From positions 1 through 64,000 of the forward strand of contig NZ_LMAK01000007.1 of the NCBI RefSeq assembly GCF_001439665.1: a stretch of 64,000 nucleotides of DNA, given 5' to 3'. The translations under genes were made by a program, and so were the position numbers. Of the stretch, positions 44,025 through 53,929 are shown in pieces; the first letter of the stretch is position 1, and each line of letters begins with the position of its first letter. The notes under the pieces are model-generated. The model did no database searches and was not told the DNA's origin. It saw only the letters and a program-made list of their open reading frames with translations. This DNA comes from Formosa algae. GTDB taxonomy: Bacteria; Bacteroidota; Bacteroidia; Flavobacteriales; Flavobacteriaceae.

Positions 44025-45206
44025 TTGTTAAACACACTTATACTAAATACTGAAATTCAAAAATTTATAACGGATAACCTGAATTCCAACACAACCGCTA
44101 TTCTTTTAAAAGGGACTGCTTTTAAAGGTGTTGAAACCCGAGCTATAGTAGAGCAAATTGAAGCTAAAAAGAAGTGTGAAACAAAGTTAAAAACATGGTA
44201 CAATACACCAAACATTTACTATCCCAACAAATTAAATATTGAACAAACCTCTTCAGAACAGACAGCACACTACAAAGCGTCTTTAATTTCTGGAGAAACT
44301 CTAATTGATATTACCGGAGGATTTGGTGTCGATTGCTATGCCTTTTCAAAACACTTTAAACAGGTTACGCATTGTGAGATTAATAGTGATTTAAGTGAAA
44401 TAGTAACCCATAATTATAAGCAGTTACAAATTGATAATATTGAAACCATTAATGAAGATGGTATTTCATATTTAAAGCAAACCCCACAAGTATTCGATTG
44501 GATTTATGTAGATCCTTCACGCAGACACGATAGTAAAGGGAAAGTCTTTTTTTTAAACGATTGTCTACCAAATGTTCCTGAACATTTAGAGTTACTCTTT
44601 AAACATGCCAATAACATTTTAGTTAAAACGTCTCCTCTACTCGATATTGCAATTGGAATTGATGAGTTAAAATACGTGAGTGCCTTGCATGTTATTGCAC
44701 TTAATAACGATGTAAAAGAATTGTTATGGGTTTTAAATAAAAACGCTACAGACTCCTTTACAATACACACTGCAAATATTACAAAATCTAAAATTGAAAC
44801 CTTTAATTTCCCTATGGCTGCAGAAGGGGCTTTATATACAGTATACAGTGAACCCTTAACCTATGTATACGAACCAAATTCGGCCATTTTAAAAGCAGGA
44901 GCATTCAATTCTATTGCAAATCAATTAGAGCTCTTTAAGCTTCAAAAACACTCTCATTTATATACATCAGACAATTATATCGCATTTCCAGGTCGTGTTT
45001 TTAAAATTGAAAAAGTAATACCGTTTAATAAAAAAGCCATACAAAAAGAACGCATAGACAAGGCTAATATTACGACCAGAAACTTTTCTGAATCTGTTTC
45101 TCAGCTTCGTAAAAAATTAAAAATTAAAGACGGCGGAGATATTTATTTGTTTTTTACAACAGATTTAAATGCACATAAAATTGTACTCATTTGCGCTAAG
45201 CTATAA
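44025..45206 (+). CDS. SAM-dependent methyltransferase with THUMP-like C-domain
   Basis: The 393-residue protein contains a Rossmann methyltransferase core: LIDITGGFGVDCYAFSKHFKQVTHCEIN (motif I and acidic loop, residues ~91-120) and WIYVDPSRRHDSKGK (motif IV DPSRR, ~155-170). The C-terminal ~70 residues match the THUMP-like domain (NYIAFPGRVFKIEKVIPFN, NITTRNFSESVSQLRKKLKIKDGG). DP(S)RR enzymes of this type act on RNA bases, so an RNA substrate is likely. It starts with TTG at 44025, 4 bp after the transporter gene. No upstream ATG is in frame. Confidence 0.88.
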   Translation: MLNTLILNTEIQKFITDNLNSNTTAILLKGTAFKGVETRAIVEQIEAKKKCETKLKTWYNTPNIYYPNKLNIEQTSSEQTAHYKASLISGETLIDITGGFGVDCYAFSKHFKQVTHCEINSDLSEIVTHNYKQLQIDNIETINEDGISYLKQTPQVFDWIYVDPSRRHDSKGKVFFLNDCLPNVPEHLELLFKHANNILVKTSPLLDIAIGIDELKYVSALHVIALNNDVKELLWVLNKNATDSFTIHTANITKSKIETFNFPMAAEGALYTVYSEPLTYVYEPNSAILKAGAFNSIANQLELFKLQKHSHLYTSDNYIAFPGRVFKIEKVIPFNKKAIQKERIDKANITTRNFSESVSQLRKKLKIKDGGDIYLFFTTDLNAHKIVLICAKL

Positions 45207-45275
45207 TACAAACTTAAAAATTTCATGTAAACTAATAAATCTTTAAACGACTGATTTTGAAACCAAAAACCCAAT

Positions 45276-45686
45276 ATGAAATTTAATTTTTTAATTCTAC
45301 TACTTTGCACCTTTGTTTTAGGAAGTTGTTCGTCTAACGATGATAGCACTGAAATTATTCAAGAAGATATTATTGAAACTGAAGATGCTGCTCCAAATGG
45401 AATTTTTATAGATTTTGCACATCCTACTTCCGGAACGGCTACAGTAAACACAGATCAAACCGTATTAAACCTGACCGATTTTAAATCTGATGACGGTCCG
45501 CTTTTAGAGTTATATTTAACAACCGGTTTAGATGTACAAGATTATGTCTCTTTAGGTGTGTTAAAAGGTTTAGATGGCGATTATGCTTATACATTGCCTA
45601 CAGATATCGATTTAAACACCTATAATCACATTGTGGTATGGTGTGTAGATTTTTCTGTAAATTTTGGTTATGCAATTTTAAAATAA
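45276..45686 (+). CDS. DM13-domain lipoprotein
   Basis: The 136-residue lipoprotein (lipobox VLGSC, then a D/E-rich linker) is mostly a DM13 domain: GIFIDFAHPTSGTATV, LTDFKSDDGPLLELYLTT, YVSLGVLKGLDGDYAYTLP and NHIVVWCVDFSVNFGYAIL with the conserved Cys. DM13 domains are proposed electron-transfer or adhesion modules, mostly in secreted proteins. It is on the + strand, 9 bp short of the converging YchJ gene. Confidence 0.9.
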   Translation: MKFNFLILLLCTFVLGSCSSNDDSTEIIQEDIIETEDAAPNGIFIDFAHPTSGTATVNTDQTVLNLTDFKSDDGPLLELYLTTGLDVQDYVSLGVLKGLDGDYAYTLPTDIDLNTYNHIVVWCVDFSVNFGYAILK

Positions 45687-45694
45687 AGATAAAA

Positions 45695-46078
45695 TTATAG
45701 TGCATCAATATAATACCAACATCCATTGTCTTTAATAAAGCGCGAATTTTCATGTATCATTTGTAATTCGCCTCGCTCTTGAAACATCGCTTTAAACTCT
45801 ACGGTTCCCTCTGTATCGTTTGCTAAACTTTTAGTTGTATTTAAAATATTTAACCTAATCCAATCTACAGATTTAGCCCATTTTACAATCGCTTTTTTCT
45901 CTTTAGTTGGACGTGTACTTTTATGATGACTTTTCATTAAATAATCACCGTTAGCAAGAACAAATGCAGAATATCTAGATCGCATTAAAGCTTCAGCCGT
46001 TTGTACTTGCAATATATCAAGATGTGCAAGTTCACAACAGGCCTCATAAGACTTACCACTACAACAGGGACATTTCAT
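45695..46078 (-). CDS. YchJ-family protein (SEC-C plus NTF2-like)
   Basis: The 127-residue protein has the N-terminal zinc-binding SEC-C motif (CPCCSGKSYEACC) and the UPF0225/YchJ core: AEALMRSRYSAFVLANGDYLMKSHH, VDWIRLNIL, TVEFKAMFQERGELQMIHENSRF. The function of YchJ is unknown. It starts 5 bp after the small basic gene at 46084, so both are likely cotranscribed. Confidence 0.92.
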   Translation of the reverse strand: MKCPCCSGKSYEACCELAHLDILQVQTAEALMRSRYSAFVLANGDYLMKSHHKSTRPTKEKKAIVKWAKSVDWIRLNILNTTKSLANDTEGTVEFKAMFQERGELQMIHENSRFIKDNGCWYYIDAL

Positions 46079-46083
46079 TTACT

Positions 46084-46242
46084 TTAGGAATTATCTTGGT
46101 TTTCTTGAGATTTCTTGACAATAGCCTGTAATCGTTCCTTTCGTAAGATTTTCTCTGAACGGGCTTTATTCTTTTTACGATCCATTAATTTGGAATGTTT
46201 TGCTTTATTCTTTGTATTCTTTTCTCTTCCTGTCTTAGCCAT
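46084..46242 (-). CDS. Small lysine-rich protein (52 residues)
   Basis: ATG at 46242 opens a 52-codon frame ending with TAA at 46084-46086. The product begins MAKTGREKNTKNKAKHSK and is about one third Lys/Arg, with a Glu/Gln/Asp-rich end (SQENQDNS). It has no cysteine and no membrane part. The tight 5-bp gap to the YchJ gene and clean, charged composition support a real gene. It may bind RNA or ribosomes by its charge, which is inference. Confidence 0.6.
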   Translation of the reverse strand: MAKTGREKNTKNKAKHSKLMDRKKNKARSEKILRKERLQAIVKKSQENQDNS

Positions 46243-46378
46243 ACAATCAAAATTTCTATTCAAAATTACAATATTAAAAAACTGTACATTCTAATTTACT
46301 AATAATTAATTCAAATTAATTTTAATGATTTCTTATCACCTATGCTAAAATGCTTTTATATCTTAGCAAAAAAAAGAT

Positions 46379-47041
46379 ATGTTAAAGGCAGTTTTATTCG
46401 ATATGGATGGTGTTATAGTAAACACAGAACCGTTACACTATAAAGCGTATTACGATATGTTTAAAGCTGTAAATATTGAAGTCCCTTTAGAGCATTATCA
46501 GCGTTATACTGGCCGATCTACCATTAGTACATGTACTGGTATCTGTGACCATTTTGGATTAGAAAACGATCCTAAAGAATTGGTACAACTTAAACGTAAA
46601 GCCTTTCAGAAACTGTTTAAAGCAGATCCAGATTTAGACCTTTTACCTGGAGTTTTAGATTTAATAAAAAACTATTACAACAATGGTATCACATTAGTTT
46701 TGGCATCTTCTGCTTCACAAATCACAATTCACGATGTATTTACGCGTTTTGATTTAGATCAATACTTTAAAGGACGTATTTCTGGTGCAGATTTGGAAGC
46801 TTCTAAACCACATCCTGAAATATTTGAGCGCGCAGCAGAAATTGCGGGATATCACCCTTCTGAATGTATGGTTATTGAAGATTCTACAAGTGGACTAAAA
46901 GCATCTCATGCAGCGGGTATTTATTGTGTTGCTTATAAAAGTCCGCATTCTAAAAATCAGAGTTATGAATTAGCAAATAAAGTGATTTCAGATTTTAGTG
47001 AGATTACTTACGAAAACATTAAATCTGAATTTGAAGGTTAG
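46379..47041 (+). CDS. HAD-superfamily hydrolase, beta-phosphoglucomutase-like
   Basis: The 220-residue protein has HAD motif I FDMDGVIVNTEP (nucleophile Asp8, acid/base Asp10), motif II VLASSAS, motif III KPHPEIF and motif IV VIEDSTSGLKAS. The cap helix set with HYKAYYDMF and YTGRSTISTC resembles beta-phosphoglucomutase and DOG-type sugar phosphatases. Mutase or phosphatase activity cannot be separated by eye. It is a single + strand gene, converging with the GH25 gene. Confidence 0.88.
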   Translation: MLKAVLFDMDGVIVNTEPLHYKAYYDMFKAVNIEVPLEHYQRYTGRSTISTCTGICDHFGLENDPKELVQLKRKAFQKLFKADPDLDLLPGVLDLIKNYYNNGITLVLASSASQITIHDVFTRFDLDQYFKGRISGADLEASKPHPEIFERAAEIAGYHPSECMVIEDSTSGLKASHAAGIYCVAYKSPHSKNQSYELANKVISDFSEITYENIKSEFEG

Positions 47042-47044
47042 CAT

Positions 47045-47821
47045 TTATTGTATTAAAAACGATTTTAAATCTGGATACGTCCCATTATAAACATTTAAAT
47101 CGATAAAGCCTTCTACGCCTTCAATTTGTCCTTGCTCTGTAAATTGCCAGATATTCCAAGGTTTTGTAAAAGGTTCATAATAATTTCCATAATTAGCAAT
47201 CCAGATGGGATATTTATCAAATTCTTGTGTATTTAAATGCTTGCGATAAAAATGATCTCCGGTATAAATTATAGGGGTTACGCCATAATGAAACTCGATA
47301 TCATCCAACCATTTTTTAATACCCAATTTTAAATTCTCGACCGTCTGTATGGTCGATAAATTTTCAATATCTAAAATTGGTGGTAAATCTCCAGGCCTAA
47401 GTTTAACCCGATTTTTAAATTGTTTTGCCTGACTTAAGGAATGCTGGTTAGGTCTGTAATAATGATAAGCACCACGTATAATCCCTTTACTTTTAATGGT
47501 TTCCCAGCGCGAAATATATTCACTATCTAATCCATCAATCCCCATAGTGGCTCTAACAATAATAAATGCAATAGGAATACTATCGTTAATATAGTTCACC
47601 GTTTTCCAATCTATTTTACCTTGATAATGAGATAAGTCTATACCGTATAAAAACCTTGGATACCTTTTAAAAATAGATTCATTTTTAATGTGTGCTGTCG
47701 TAGATTCTTGATTTAATCTATGGTATAAAATACTTAAATCTATTCTAAAATAATAAATAGCCAATACCAGTATAGAGCTAGACACTATGATAATAGATAA
47801 AATTATTTTTTTATAAATCAT
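47045..47821 (-). CDS. GH25 family lysozyme-like muramidase
   Basis: The 258-residue protein begins with a membrane anchor (residues ~4-24), with ATG 47821 preferred over 47845. It then holds a GH25 domain: YGIDLSHYQGKIDWK (catalytic Asp in GIDLS), FIIVRATMG, RGAYHYYRPN, PPILDIENLS (catalytic Asp-x-Glu) and YPIWIANYG ... WNIWQFTEQGQIEG. GH25 enzymes cut the beta-1,4 bond of peptidoglycan. It is probably anchored in the cytoplasmic membrane facing the periplasm and may act in wall turnover. Confidence 0.9.
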   Translation of the reverse strand: MIYKKIILSIIIVSSSILVLAIYYFRIDLSILYHRLNQESTTAHIKNESIFKRYPRFLYGIDLSHYQGKIDWKTVNYINDSIPIAFIIVRATMGIDGLDSEYISRWETIKSKGIIRGAYHYYRPNQHSLSQAKQFKNRVKLRPGDLPPILDIENLSTIQTVENLKLGIKKWLDDIEFHYGVTPIIYTGDHFYRKHLNTQEFDKYPIWIANYGNYYEPFTKPWNIWQFTEQGQIEGVEGFIDLNVYNGTYPDLKSFLIQ

Positions 47822-47856
47822 ACACAAAGCTAATATTAAAAACAACTTAAAAAAAA

Positions 47857-47882
47857 AGACACACAGTAAAAACCGTGTGCCT
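47857..47882 (-). terminator. Rho-independent terminator upstream of GH25 gene
   Basis: On the - strand GGCACACGGT-TTTT-ACTGTGTGTC forms a stem (two wobble pairs) followed by a run of ten T. It follows the T9SS leucine-rich-repeat gene by ~190 bp and precedes the GH25 gene. Confidence 0.72.
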
Positions 47883-48074
47883 AATTTGTATTACCGCTTA
47901 GTAATACCCCCTAATTAACTAATAGCTTTTACAAATATAAACCATACCTATTTAATAGAGTTACGGTTTTCACGTACTTTTGAAAGTATTTTTATAACTT
48001 ACTGATTATCAATATATTTATTTTTAAATTTTAACATAATTATTATGTATTTATTACTATAGTATTATATACAA

Positions 48075-49979
48075 CTATAATTTCATCAATTTCTTGGAGA
48101 TTTCTCCCTGATCTGTTTTCACTTTTATGATGTATATCCCGGCAGATAAACCCGTAAGGTTTATACTTGCCTCTGGTTTATTAACTTGTTTTATGGATTT
48201 ACCTAAAAGGTTATAAAAATTAATATGAGTGATTTGAGCACTAGAATTATTCTGAATTTTCAATATGTTAGAACTAACCGGGTTTGGATAAAATGAAATA
48301 GACTGATCTAGAAATTCTTCAACACCTAAAGTTTCCTTAACTTCTACAGTGGTTATTTCTCCTTCTAAAACATAATTTTCAATTTCTGTATCATATAATT
48401 CGTAACTATAATCTCCGCTGTCACTGTATTGAGCATTAGAGATTATATATGTATTATTCACAGCTCCAGCAATAGATACACCATCTTTAAACCATTGATA
48501 AGTTTCTGCACGTCTTGAACTTTCTGTACCTGGCACACTTAAGGTAACATCACTACCAATTAAAATTTCTTTATATACAGGCTCTGTTCGTGTACGTTGA
48601 GGCGAATAGTAATAAGATGTATTCCAACTCCTTTCTAAGGTTAAATAATACTCAAATTGATCTGCAAAATCACTTGCTAAAAAGAAATTATTAGAAATAT
48701 TTAAATATAAAAGTTTTGGTAAAGTAGAAAAGTCTGGAAGTTTTCCATAAAAACTATTTTGCGCAAAATCTAGATAAATAAGATTTTCTAGGTTACGAAA
48801 ATATTCAGGAACATTACCTGTTAATTGATTACCATACAACCAAAACCCATTTAATTTTGTTAAATTTTCAAAGCTTTCAGGGATTTCTCCTGCAAAATTA
48901 TTTTCTTCAAAACTGACCACTCTAAGTTCTGTAAGATTGCCGATTTCGGTTGGTAATGTTCCTTCAATTGCATTACTCCAAAAACTAAGAAACTCTAAAT
49001 ACTCTAAATCTCCTATTTCTGAAGGTAGCGAACCTGTTAAATTGTTAAAAGATAAGTCTACTTCAACCACCTTATTACCCGATACTTTAACTCCATACCA
49101 ATTCCTTATGGGTTCTTCTGTTAACCAATTGGTATTATTTATCCAATCATCACCATTAGTAGCGTTATAAAGTGCAATTAAAGCTAATTTTTCTGTTTCG
49201 GAAACTGATCCTGTCAATTCAAAAGTTGGGCTCCAAATTTCAAAACCAGGTATACTTTCACTAGTTGCCACACAAATATAAGTATCTAAATCATCCTCTG
49301 TAATATTAGAGAGGATTAACTCAGTTGATGTTTCATTTGGAATAATTTCATTCGTATTTTCATAAGAAAATCCCTTTTTTAATATATACCATTGGTAATC
49401 TACTTGTTCACCATCAACTTCAGAAGCTTTAAAGGTATAGGTTTCACCCATAACACCTTCTATCAACTCATCTGCACCTGTAGATTTTTGGGGTGATAAT
49501 TGAAGTCTAGAAATCTCAGAAAGACTTTCATAATTGGGCACTAAGTCTACAAAACTGTAATTGTTATAAGATAAATACAAATCCACTAATGAGGTAAGCG
49601 CACTCATATCTAATAAAACACCTGAAAGCATATTAGAACCGGCATAAAAGTAAGTTACTCTATCTAATTCATTGATAGATTCTGGCAAAGTCCCTACTAA
49701 GTTGTTCGAATTCAATCTAACACCAACCACGTGCTCATCTTCTACAGCTATCCCATACCATTCAGAAACTGGCGCATCACTTAACCAATTGGTATTATTA
49801 ATCCAATTCGCACCACCTGTGGCGTTATATAAATCTATTAAAGCTTGTTTTTCTTCATCGGGTACTGCTGGCAATACATCTGTTTCTAAATTCACATTTG
49901 AGTCTTCCGAAAGTATTGAAAATGCTTGCGCACTAATACCAGAAATAAGTAACAATATAATACAGGTAAAATTTCTCAT
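48075..49979 (-). CDS. Leucine-rich repeat protein with T9SS type-A signal
   Basis: The 634-residue exported protein (signal peptide to ISAQA) carries two copies of an N-cap plus LRR module (EKQALIDLYNATGGANWINN... and EKLALIALYNATNGDDWINN...). These flank an Ig-like segment (~150-250). Plant-type LRRs follow (NNLTGSLPSEIGDLEYLEFLS; several repeats to ~420), then a second Ig-like region and a C-terminal type-A sorting domain (VEEFLDQSISFYPNPVSSN ... AGIYIIKVKTDQGEISKKLMKL). It should be secreted by T9SS and attached to the surface, where LRRs bind proteins or glycans. Ligand is unknown. The two N-cap modules look like an internal duplication. Confidence 0.92.
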   Translation of the reverse strand: MRNFTCIILLLISGISAQAFSILSEDSNVNLETDVLPAVPDEEKQALIDLYNATGGANWINNTNWLSDAPVSEWYGIAVEDEHVVGVRLNSNNLVGTLPESINELDRVTYFYAGSNMLSGVLLDMSALTSLVDLYLSYNNYSFVDLVPNYESLSEISRLQLSPQKSTGADELIEGVMGETYTFKASEVDGEQVDYQWYILKKGFSYENTNEIIPNETSTELILSNITEDDLDTYICVATSESIPGFEIWSPTFELTGSVSETEKLALIALYNATNGDDWINNTNWLTEEPIRNWYGVKVSGNKVVEVDLSFNNLTGSLPSEIGDLEYLEFLSFWSNAIEGTLPTEIGNLTELRVVSFEENNFAGEIPESFENLTKLNGFWLYGNQLTGNVPEYFRNLENLIYLDFAQNSFYGKLPDFSTLPKLLYLNISNNFFLASDFADQFEYYLTLERSWNTSYYYSPQRTRTEPVYKEILIGSDVTLSVPGTESSRRAETYQWFKDGVSIAGAVNNTYIISNAQYSDSGDYSYELYDTEIENYVLEGEITTVEVKETLGVEEFLDQSISFYPNPVSSNILKIQNNSSAQITHINFYNLLGKSIKQVNKPEASINLTGLSAGIYIIKVKTDQGEISKKLMKL

Positions 49980-50057
49980 AACTTTTTATTTTAAAATTAT
50001 GACGTTTACTTAGAGTGTGAAATACCTAAAAGTGGGTATTTTGATACCGTAATTTTA

Positions 50058-50086
50058 CGATATAAAAAATAGTATACTTTATATCG
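50058..50086. repeat. 9-bp perfect inverted repeat in divergent promoter region
   Basis: CGATATAAA and TTTATATCG flank an 11-nt centre, in the 131-bp gap between the - strand LRR gene and the + strand histidine kinase gene. It could be an operator for one or both. No terminator T-tract is present. Confidence 0.5.
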
Positions 50087-50110
50087 CTTACATTTTACTA
50101 ATTTTACTTT

Positions 50111-52552
50111 ATGGAAAATTCGAGCAGAAAAATAACCTTAAAAGTCATTATTGGCTATATTATTTTAGCAGTTGTTGCAGTAACTACAACCTTTTTAGTG
50201 TTTTCGGAAATAAAAAACTTCTTGAATTTAAAACAAGACGATGTTAACGACAGGAATAAGGTTATAACTGTAGGGAATTTAATTGCCGATATTTATGAAA
50301 ATGAAAGTTTTGCAAGAGCTGCAATACAAAGCGGATCTCAAGAACAATTTGATTTATATGTTGTAAAGAACGAAACTCTAAATAACGATATTGATAGTTT
50401 AAAAATAACGCTTGAACATACACATCAGGCTCAATTATTAGACAGTGTTAAACAACTTATTGCAGTTAAATTTGAAAATATTAAAGCTTTAAAACGCATT
50501 AAAGAAGATGATATTTCTGAAAAATCTATTGAAACTGCGCTAAAGAAAATTAATACTATTGAGAGTTCTGTAGGCCGTCTAACTATTGCCGATTTTGCCG
50601 AAGATCCCAATGCTTTAACTCCAGAATATAGACGCTCTATTGAAGAATACATCTCTATTTTAAATAAATACCGTCCGAAGGAACAAGATGAAAATAAAAG
50701 CGAAAAACGCCTAGATTCTATTGTTATTGCCGCTCGAGAAATGCTAAAACAGGTAAAACAAGATGCGTTAACCCAAAAAAACAATCTATCTAATAAAGAA
50801 ATTTCCATTTTAAAAAGTGATTTAAATGTGTCTCAAAGTTTAAGAAAACTTCTGTTTAACTTGGAACATGAAATTATAGACTATTCTAAAAAAATAAACG
50901 AAGAACGTGATGCGGCGTTAAATAGAAGTACTCGAATTTTAAGTTTTTCTACCATAATAGGTACACTTTTAATTATTTTATTTTCGTTTATAATTCTAAA
51001 CGACTTCTGGAAAAGTCAGAAATACAGAAAAGAACTAGAAAAAGCAAATGCCTTTACCTCTTCCCTACTTCAAAGTCGCGAACAGTTAATTAGTATGGTG
51101 AGTCACGATTTAAGAACACCTTTAAGTACCGTAACAGGATACAGTGATTTATTGGCGAAGATGACTCCTGATACAAAATCTAAGCACTATATCGATCGTA
51201 TTTCGAAGGCTTCAAAATACATGAAAAATTTGGTAGATGATTTATTAGAATTTTCAAAATTAGAACGCGGCAAAATCACCATAGAAAACATTCCCTTTGT
51301 TTTAAATCCTATTATAGATGAAGTGGTAACTAGTGTAAAATCTGTGTATGCAGATAAAGACATCAAACTAGAGATAAAACACAATGTTAATACCGAAAAA
51401 TCTATACTCGGAGATCCATTTAGAATCAGACAAATCTTGTATAATTTGGTTGGTAATGCTTACAAATTTACGGAGTCTGGAAAAATCACTATTGAAACGA
51501 AAACGTTTAAAAACCTAGAGAGAAAACCTATGCTTCAAATACGAGTAACCGATACTGGTATTGGGATTCCGATTGAAAAACAATCAATAATATTTGAAGA
51601 GTTTACGCAAATTGAAGGTGAAAACGAAAAAAAATATGATGGTTTTGGATTAGGTTTAACCATTTCTAAAAAGCTTTCTAATTTACTTGGAGGCGAATTA
51701 TCCTTTATAAGTGAAGCACAACAAGGAAGCACCTTTACATTAATTCTTCCGGTGGTTTACAGTGTAAAACCCGTTGCTAAATTAAAACCTCAAAAACAAA
51801 TTACAGCCACCAATATAGAGGTATTTGTAATAGACGACGACGCGTCTTTAAGACAATTATTAACAGATATACTTCAGGATCAGAATTTAAATGTTACAGC
51901 TTTTGAAACTGCTAAAAAAGCACTCAAAGCCATGAAGAATAGACATTTTGATTTAGTAATTACTGATATTCAATTACCTAAAATGAATGGATTTCATTTT
52001 ATGGAAACTTTAAAAGCATCAGATTTTTATAACAATCAGCCTATTATTGCCTCTACAGGACGAAAAGATTTAAAAGGCAATGTGTATAAAGAAAGTGGAT
52101 TTGCCGATATTATTTTCAAGCCTTTTGGAGCAGACGATTTAATACAAACAGTAAACAAATGGTTACCTAGTGCCAATTTAAAATCGAATGTATCTTCTAA
52201 AACATCGGACATTCCAAACTTCGAACATTTTAATTTAACACCTATTAGCTCTTTTTTAAATAACGATATCGAATCTTTAAAAGACACGTTACACTTATTT
52301 ATAGAAGAAACAGAAACCAACTTGAAAACCTTAGAAACTGGGGTTCTTACTAAAGATCTAGAGATTATACATGCAACCAGTCATAAAATGCTGACCATGT
52401 TTAAACAATTAGAAATAAAAAAAGTGATTCCGCTTTTAACGTATTTTGATACCTTGAAAGATATAGAACATGAACACTTAGAGACTACTTACAACACACT
52501 AGTAACACAAACCCAATTAACCATTGTAGAAATGGAACAGTTTATAGACTAA
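50111..52552 (+). CDS. Hybrid sensor histidine kinase (HK-REC-Hpt)
   Basis: The 813-residue membrane kinase has helices at ~12-32 and ~282-302. The segment between them is a long helical sensor region without obvious PAS domain. HisKA has H332 in MVSHDLRTPLST, then an HATPase_c domain (N-box NLVGNAYKFTESG, G boxes DTGIGIP and GFGLGLT), REC with Asp619 (DLVITDIQLPKMNG), and a C-terminal Hpt region with candidate His758 (ATSHKMLTM). This is a self-contained phosphorelay, so it needs a separate output regulator. The sigma-54 regulator gene converges on it and overlaps its 3' end by 11 bp, the likely partner. Confidence 0.93.
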   Translation: MENSSRKITLKVIIGYIILAVVAVTTTFLVFSEIKNFLNLKQDDVNDRNKVITVGNLIADIYENESFARAAIQSGSQEQFDLYVVKNETLNNDIDSLKITLEHTHQAQLLDSVKQLIAVKFENIKALKRIKEDDISEKSIETALKKINTIESSVGRLTIADFAEDPNALTPEYRRSIEEYISILNKYRPKEQDENKSEKRLDSIVIAAREMLKQVKQDALTQKNNLSNKEISILKSDLNVSQSLRKLLFNLEHEIIDYSKKINEERDAALNRSTRILSFSTIIGTLLIILFSFIILNDFWKSQKYRKELEKANAFTSSLLQSREQLISMVSHDLRTPLSTVTGYSDLLAKMTPDTKSKHYIDRISKASKYMKNLVDDLLEFSKLERGKITIENIPFVLNPIIDEVVTSVKSVYADKDIKLEIKHNVNTEKSILGDPFRIRQILYNLVGNAYKFTESGKITIETKTFKNLERKPMLQIRVTDTGIGIPIEKQSIIFEEFTQIEGENEKKYDGFGLGLTISKKLSNLLGGELSFISEAQQGSTFTLILPVVYSVKPVAKLKPQKQITATNIEVFVIDDDASLRQLLTDILQDQNLNVTAFETAKKALKAMKNRHFDLVITDIQLPKMNGFHFMETLKASDFYNNQPIIASTGRKDLKGNVYKESGFADIIFKPFGADDLIQTVNKWLPSANLKSNVSSKTSDIPNFEHFNLTPISSFLNNDIESLKDTLHLFIEETETNLKTLETGVLTKDLEIIHATSHKMLTMFKQLEIKKVIPLLTYFDTLKDIEHEHLETTYNTLVTQTQLTIVEMEQFID

Positions 52553-53891
52553 TATTGTATTCTTTAATTTTGTTATACAGTGTTTTTCGTGTAACGTTTA
52601 ACAATTTAGCAGCCTGAGTTTTATTATTATTGGCTTGTTCTAAAGCACGAATAATAAGATCTTTTTCGTTGTCTTTAGTTGAAAAACTTTTAGTTGAAGT
52701 CGGACGTTCCGCAGTTACTGCGCCTTGTGTCAATTCGGCTGGCAATACATTTATTTGAATAAAATCGCCTGACGTTAAAAGTGTCGCGCGTTTTATTACA
52801 TTTCCAAATTCTCTTAAGTTTCCTGGCCATGTATAATTATGAAAAACCTTTAAAACATCGTCTGAAAACCCGATAACATTCTTATTTAATTTTTCATTGG
52901 CTTTACTTAAAAAATAATCTGCAAAAATAATAAGGTCGTCTTTACGCTCATGTAAGTTTGGAATTTTAATGGTAAACTCGTTCAGTCTATGATATAGATC
53001 TTCACGGAAATCTCCATTGTCTACCGCCTTCATTAAATCTTCATTTGTAGCAGTAATTAATCTAATATCTACTTCAATTTCATCACTACTTCCTATAGGT
53101 TTTATACGACGCTCTTGAAGTGCACGAAGCAATTGAATCTGATTTTCGTAAGATAAATTTCCAACTTCATCCAGAAATAAAGTCCCGTGATTTGCCGATT
53201 CAAAATGTCCTTTTTTATCATTTATAGCCCCTGTAAACGATCCTTTTTTATGACCAAAAAATTCACTAGCAGCAATTTCTTTTGGAATAGCTCCACAATC
53301 TACTGCAACAAAAGGTTTATTTTTTCTTAAACTTAATTTATGAATAGATTTTGCTACCACTTCTTTTCCTGTCCCACTTTCTCCTGTAATTAAAACAGAC
53401 ATATCTGTTGGACCAACTAAATGTATATATTCGTTTAATTTTTTAGAAGATGAACTAATTCCTGTTACAAAATCGGCATTTGGATCTGTAACTTTACTTT
53501 CTACTTTTTTGGCTGGAGCCTTAACTACCGGCGCAGAATTCAAAGCATTATTTATAACATGTAATACTTCGTCTTGATTAAAGGGTTTAGAAATGTAATC
53601 TATAGCGCCCTGTTTCATGGCTTTTACAGCAGTAGAGACTTCGGCATAACCTGTCATTAAAATTACAGGCGTTTTTTCTTTATGCTTTTTTACTATTTCT
53701 AAAAGGGTTAATCCATCGCCATCTGGTAATCTTAAGTCTGTAAAGATTAAATCAAAATCTTCTTTTAAAATAATAGCTTTAGCATCTTCAAAGCCGTAGC
53801 TTATAGATACATTGTAGTTGTGTTTTTCTAAAAAACGCTTAAGCATACTAGAAAAAGCAACATCATCTTCTATTAAAAGTATAGACTTCAT
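52542..53891 (-). CDS. Sigma-54-dependent response regulator (NtrC family)
   Basis: The 449-residue protein has a REC domain (phospho-acceptor Asp52 in IFTDLRLPDGDG), an AAA+ sigma-54 interaction domain (Walker A GESGTGKE 170-177, GSFTGA loop 217-222, Walker B LFLDEVGN ~238-245), and a Fis-type helix-turn-helix at the C-terminus (NNNKTQAAKLLNVTRKTLYNKI). GSFTGA in place of GAFTGA is a rare but known variant. It activates sigma-54 promoters when phosphorylated. The convergent hybrid kinase is its probable partner. The PepSY-like gene set just upstream, which has one candidate -24/-12 site, may be a target. Confidence 0.95.
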   Translation of the reverse strand: MKSILLIEDDVAFSSMLKRFLEKHNYNVSISYGFEDAKAIILKEDFDLIFTDLRLPDGDGLTLLEIVKKHKEKTPVILMTGYAEVSTAVKAMKQGAIDYISKPFNQDEVLHVINNALNSAPVVKAPAKKVESKVTDPNADFVTGISSSSKKLNEYIHLVGPTDMSVLITGESGTGKEVVAKSIHKLSLRKNKPFVAVDCGAIPKEIAASEFFGHKKGSFTGAINDKKGHFESANHGTLFLDEVGNLSYENQIQLLRALQERRIKPIGSSDEIEVDIRLITATNEDLMKAVDNGDFREDLYHRLNEFTIKIPNLHERKDDLIIFADYFLSKANEKLNKNVIGFSDDVLKVFHNYTWPGNLREFGNVIKRATLLTSGDFIQINVLPAELTQGAVTAERPTSTKSFSTKDNEKDLIIRALEQANNNKTQAAKLLNVTRKTLYNKIKEYNISL

Positions 53892-53929
53892 ATTAGGGCT
53901 TGAGGGATTAAGCTATAAAATTAATCAAA

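Noticed and set aside
48075-49979. CRISPR-like periodicity in the leucine-rich repeat gene
   Set aside because: The periodic signal comes from LRR codons; there are no near-identical DNA repeats with unique spacers.
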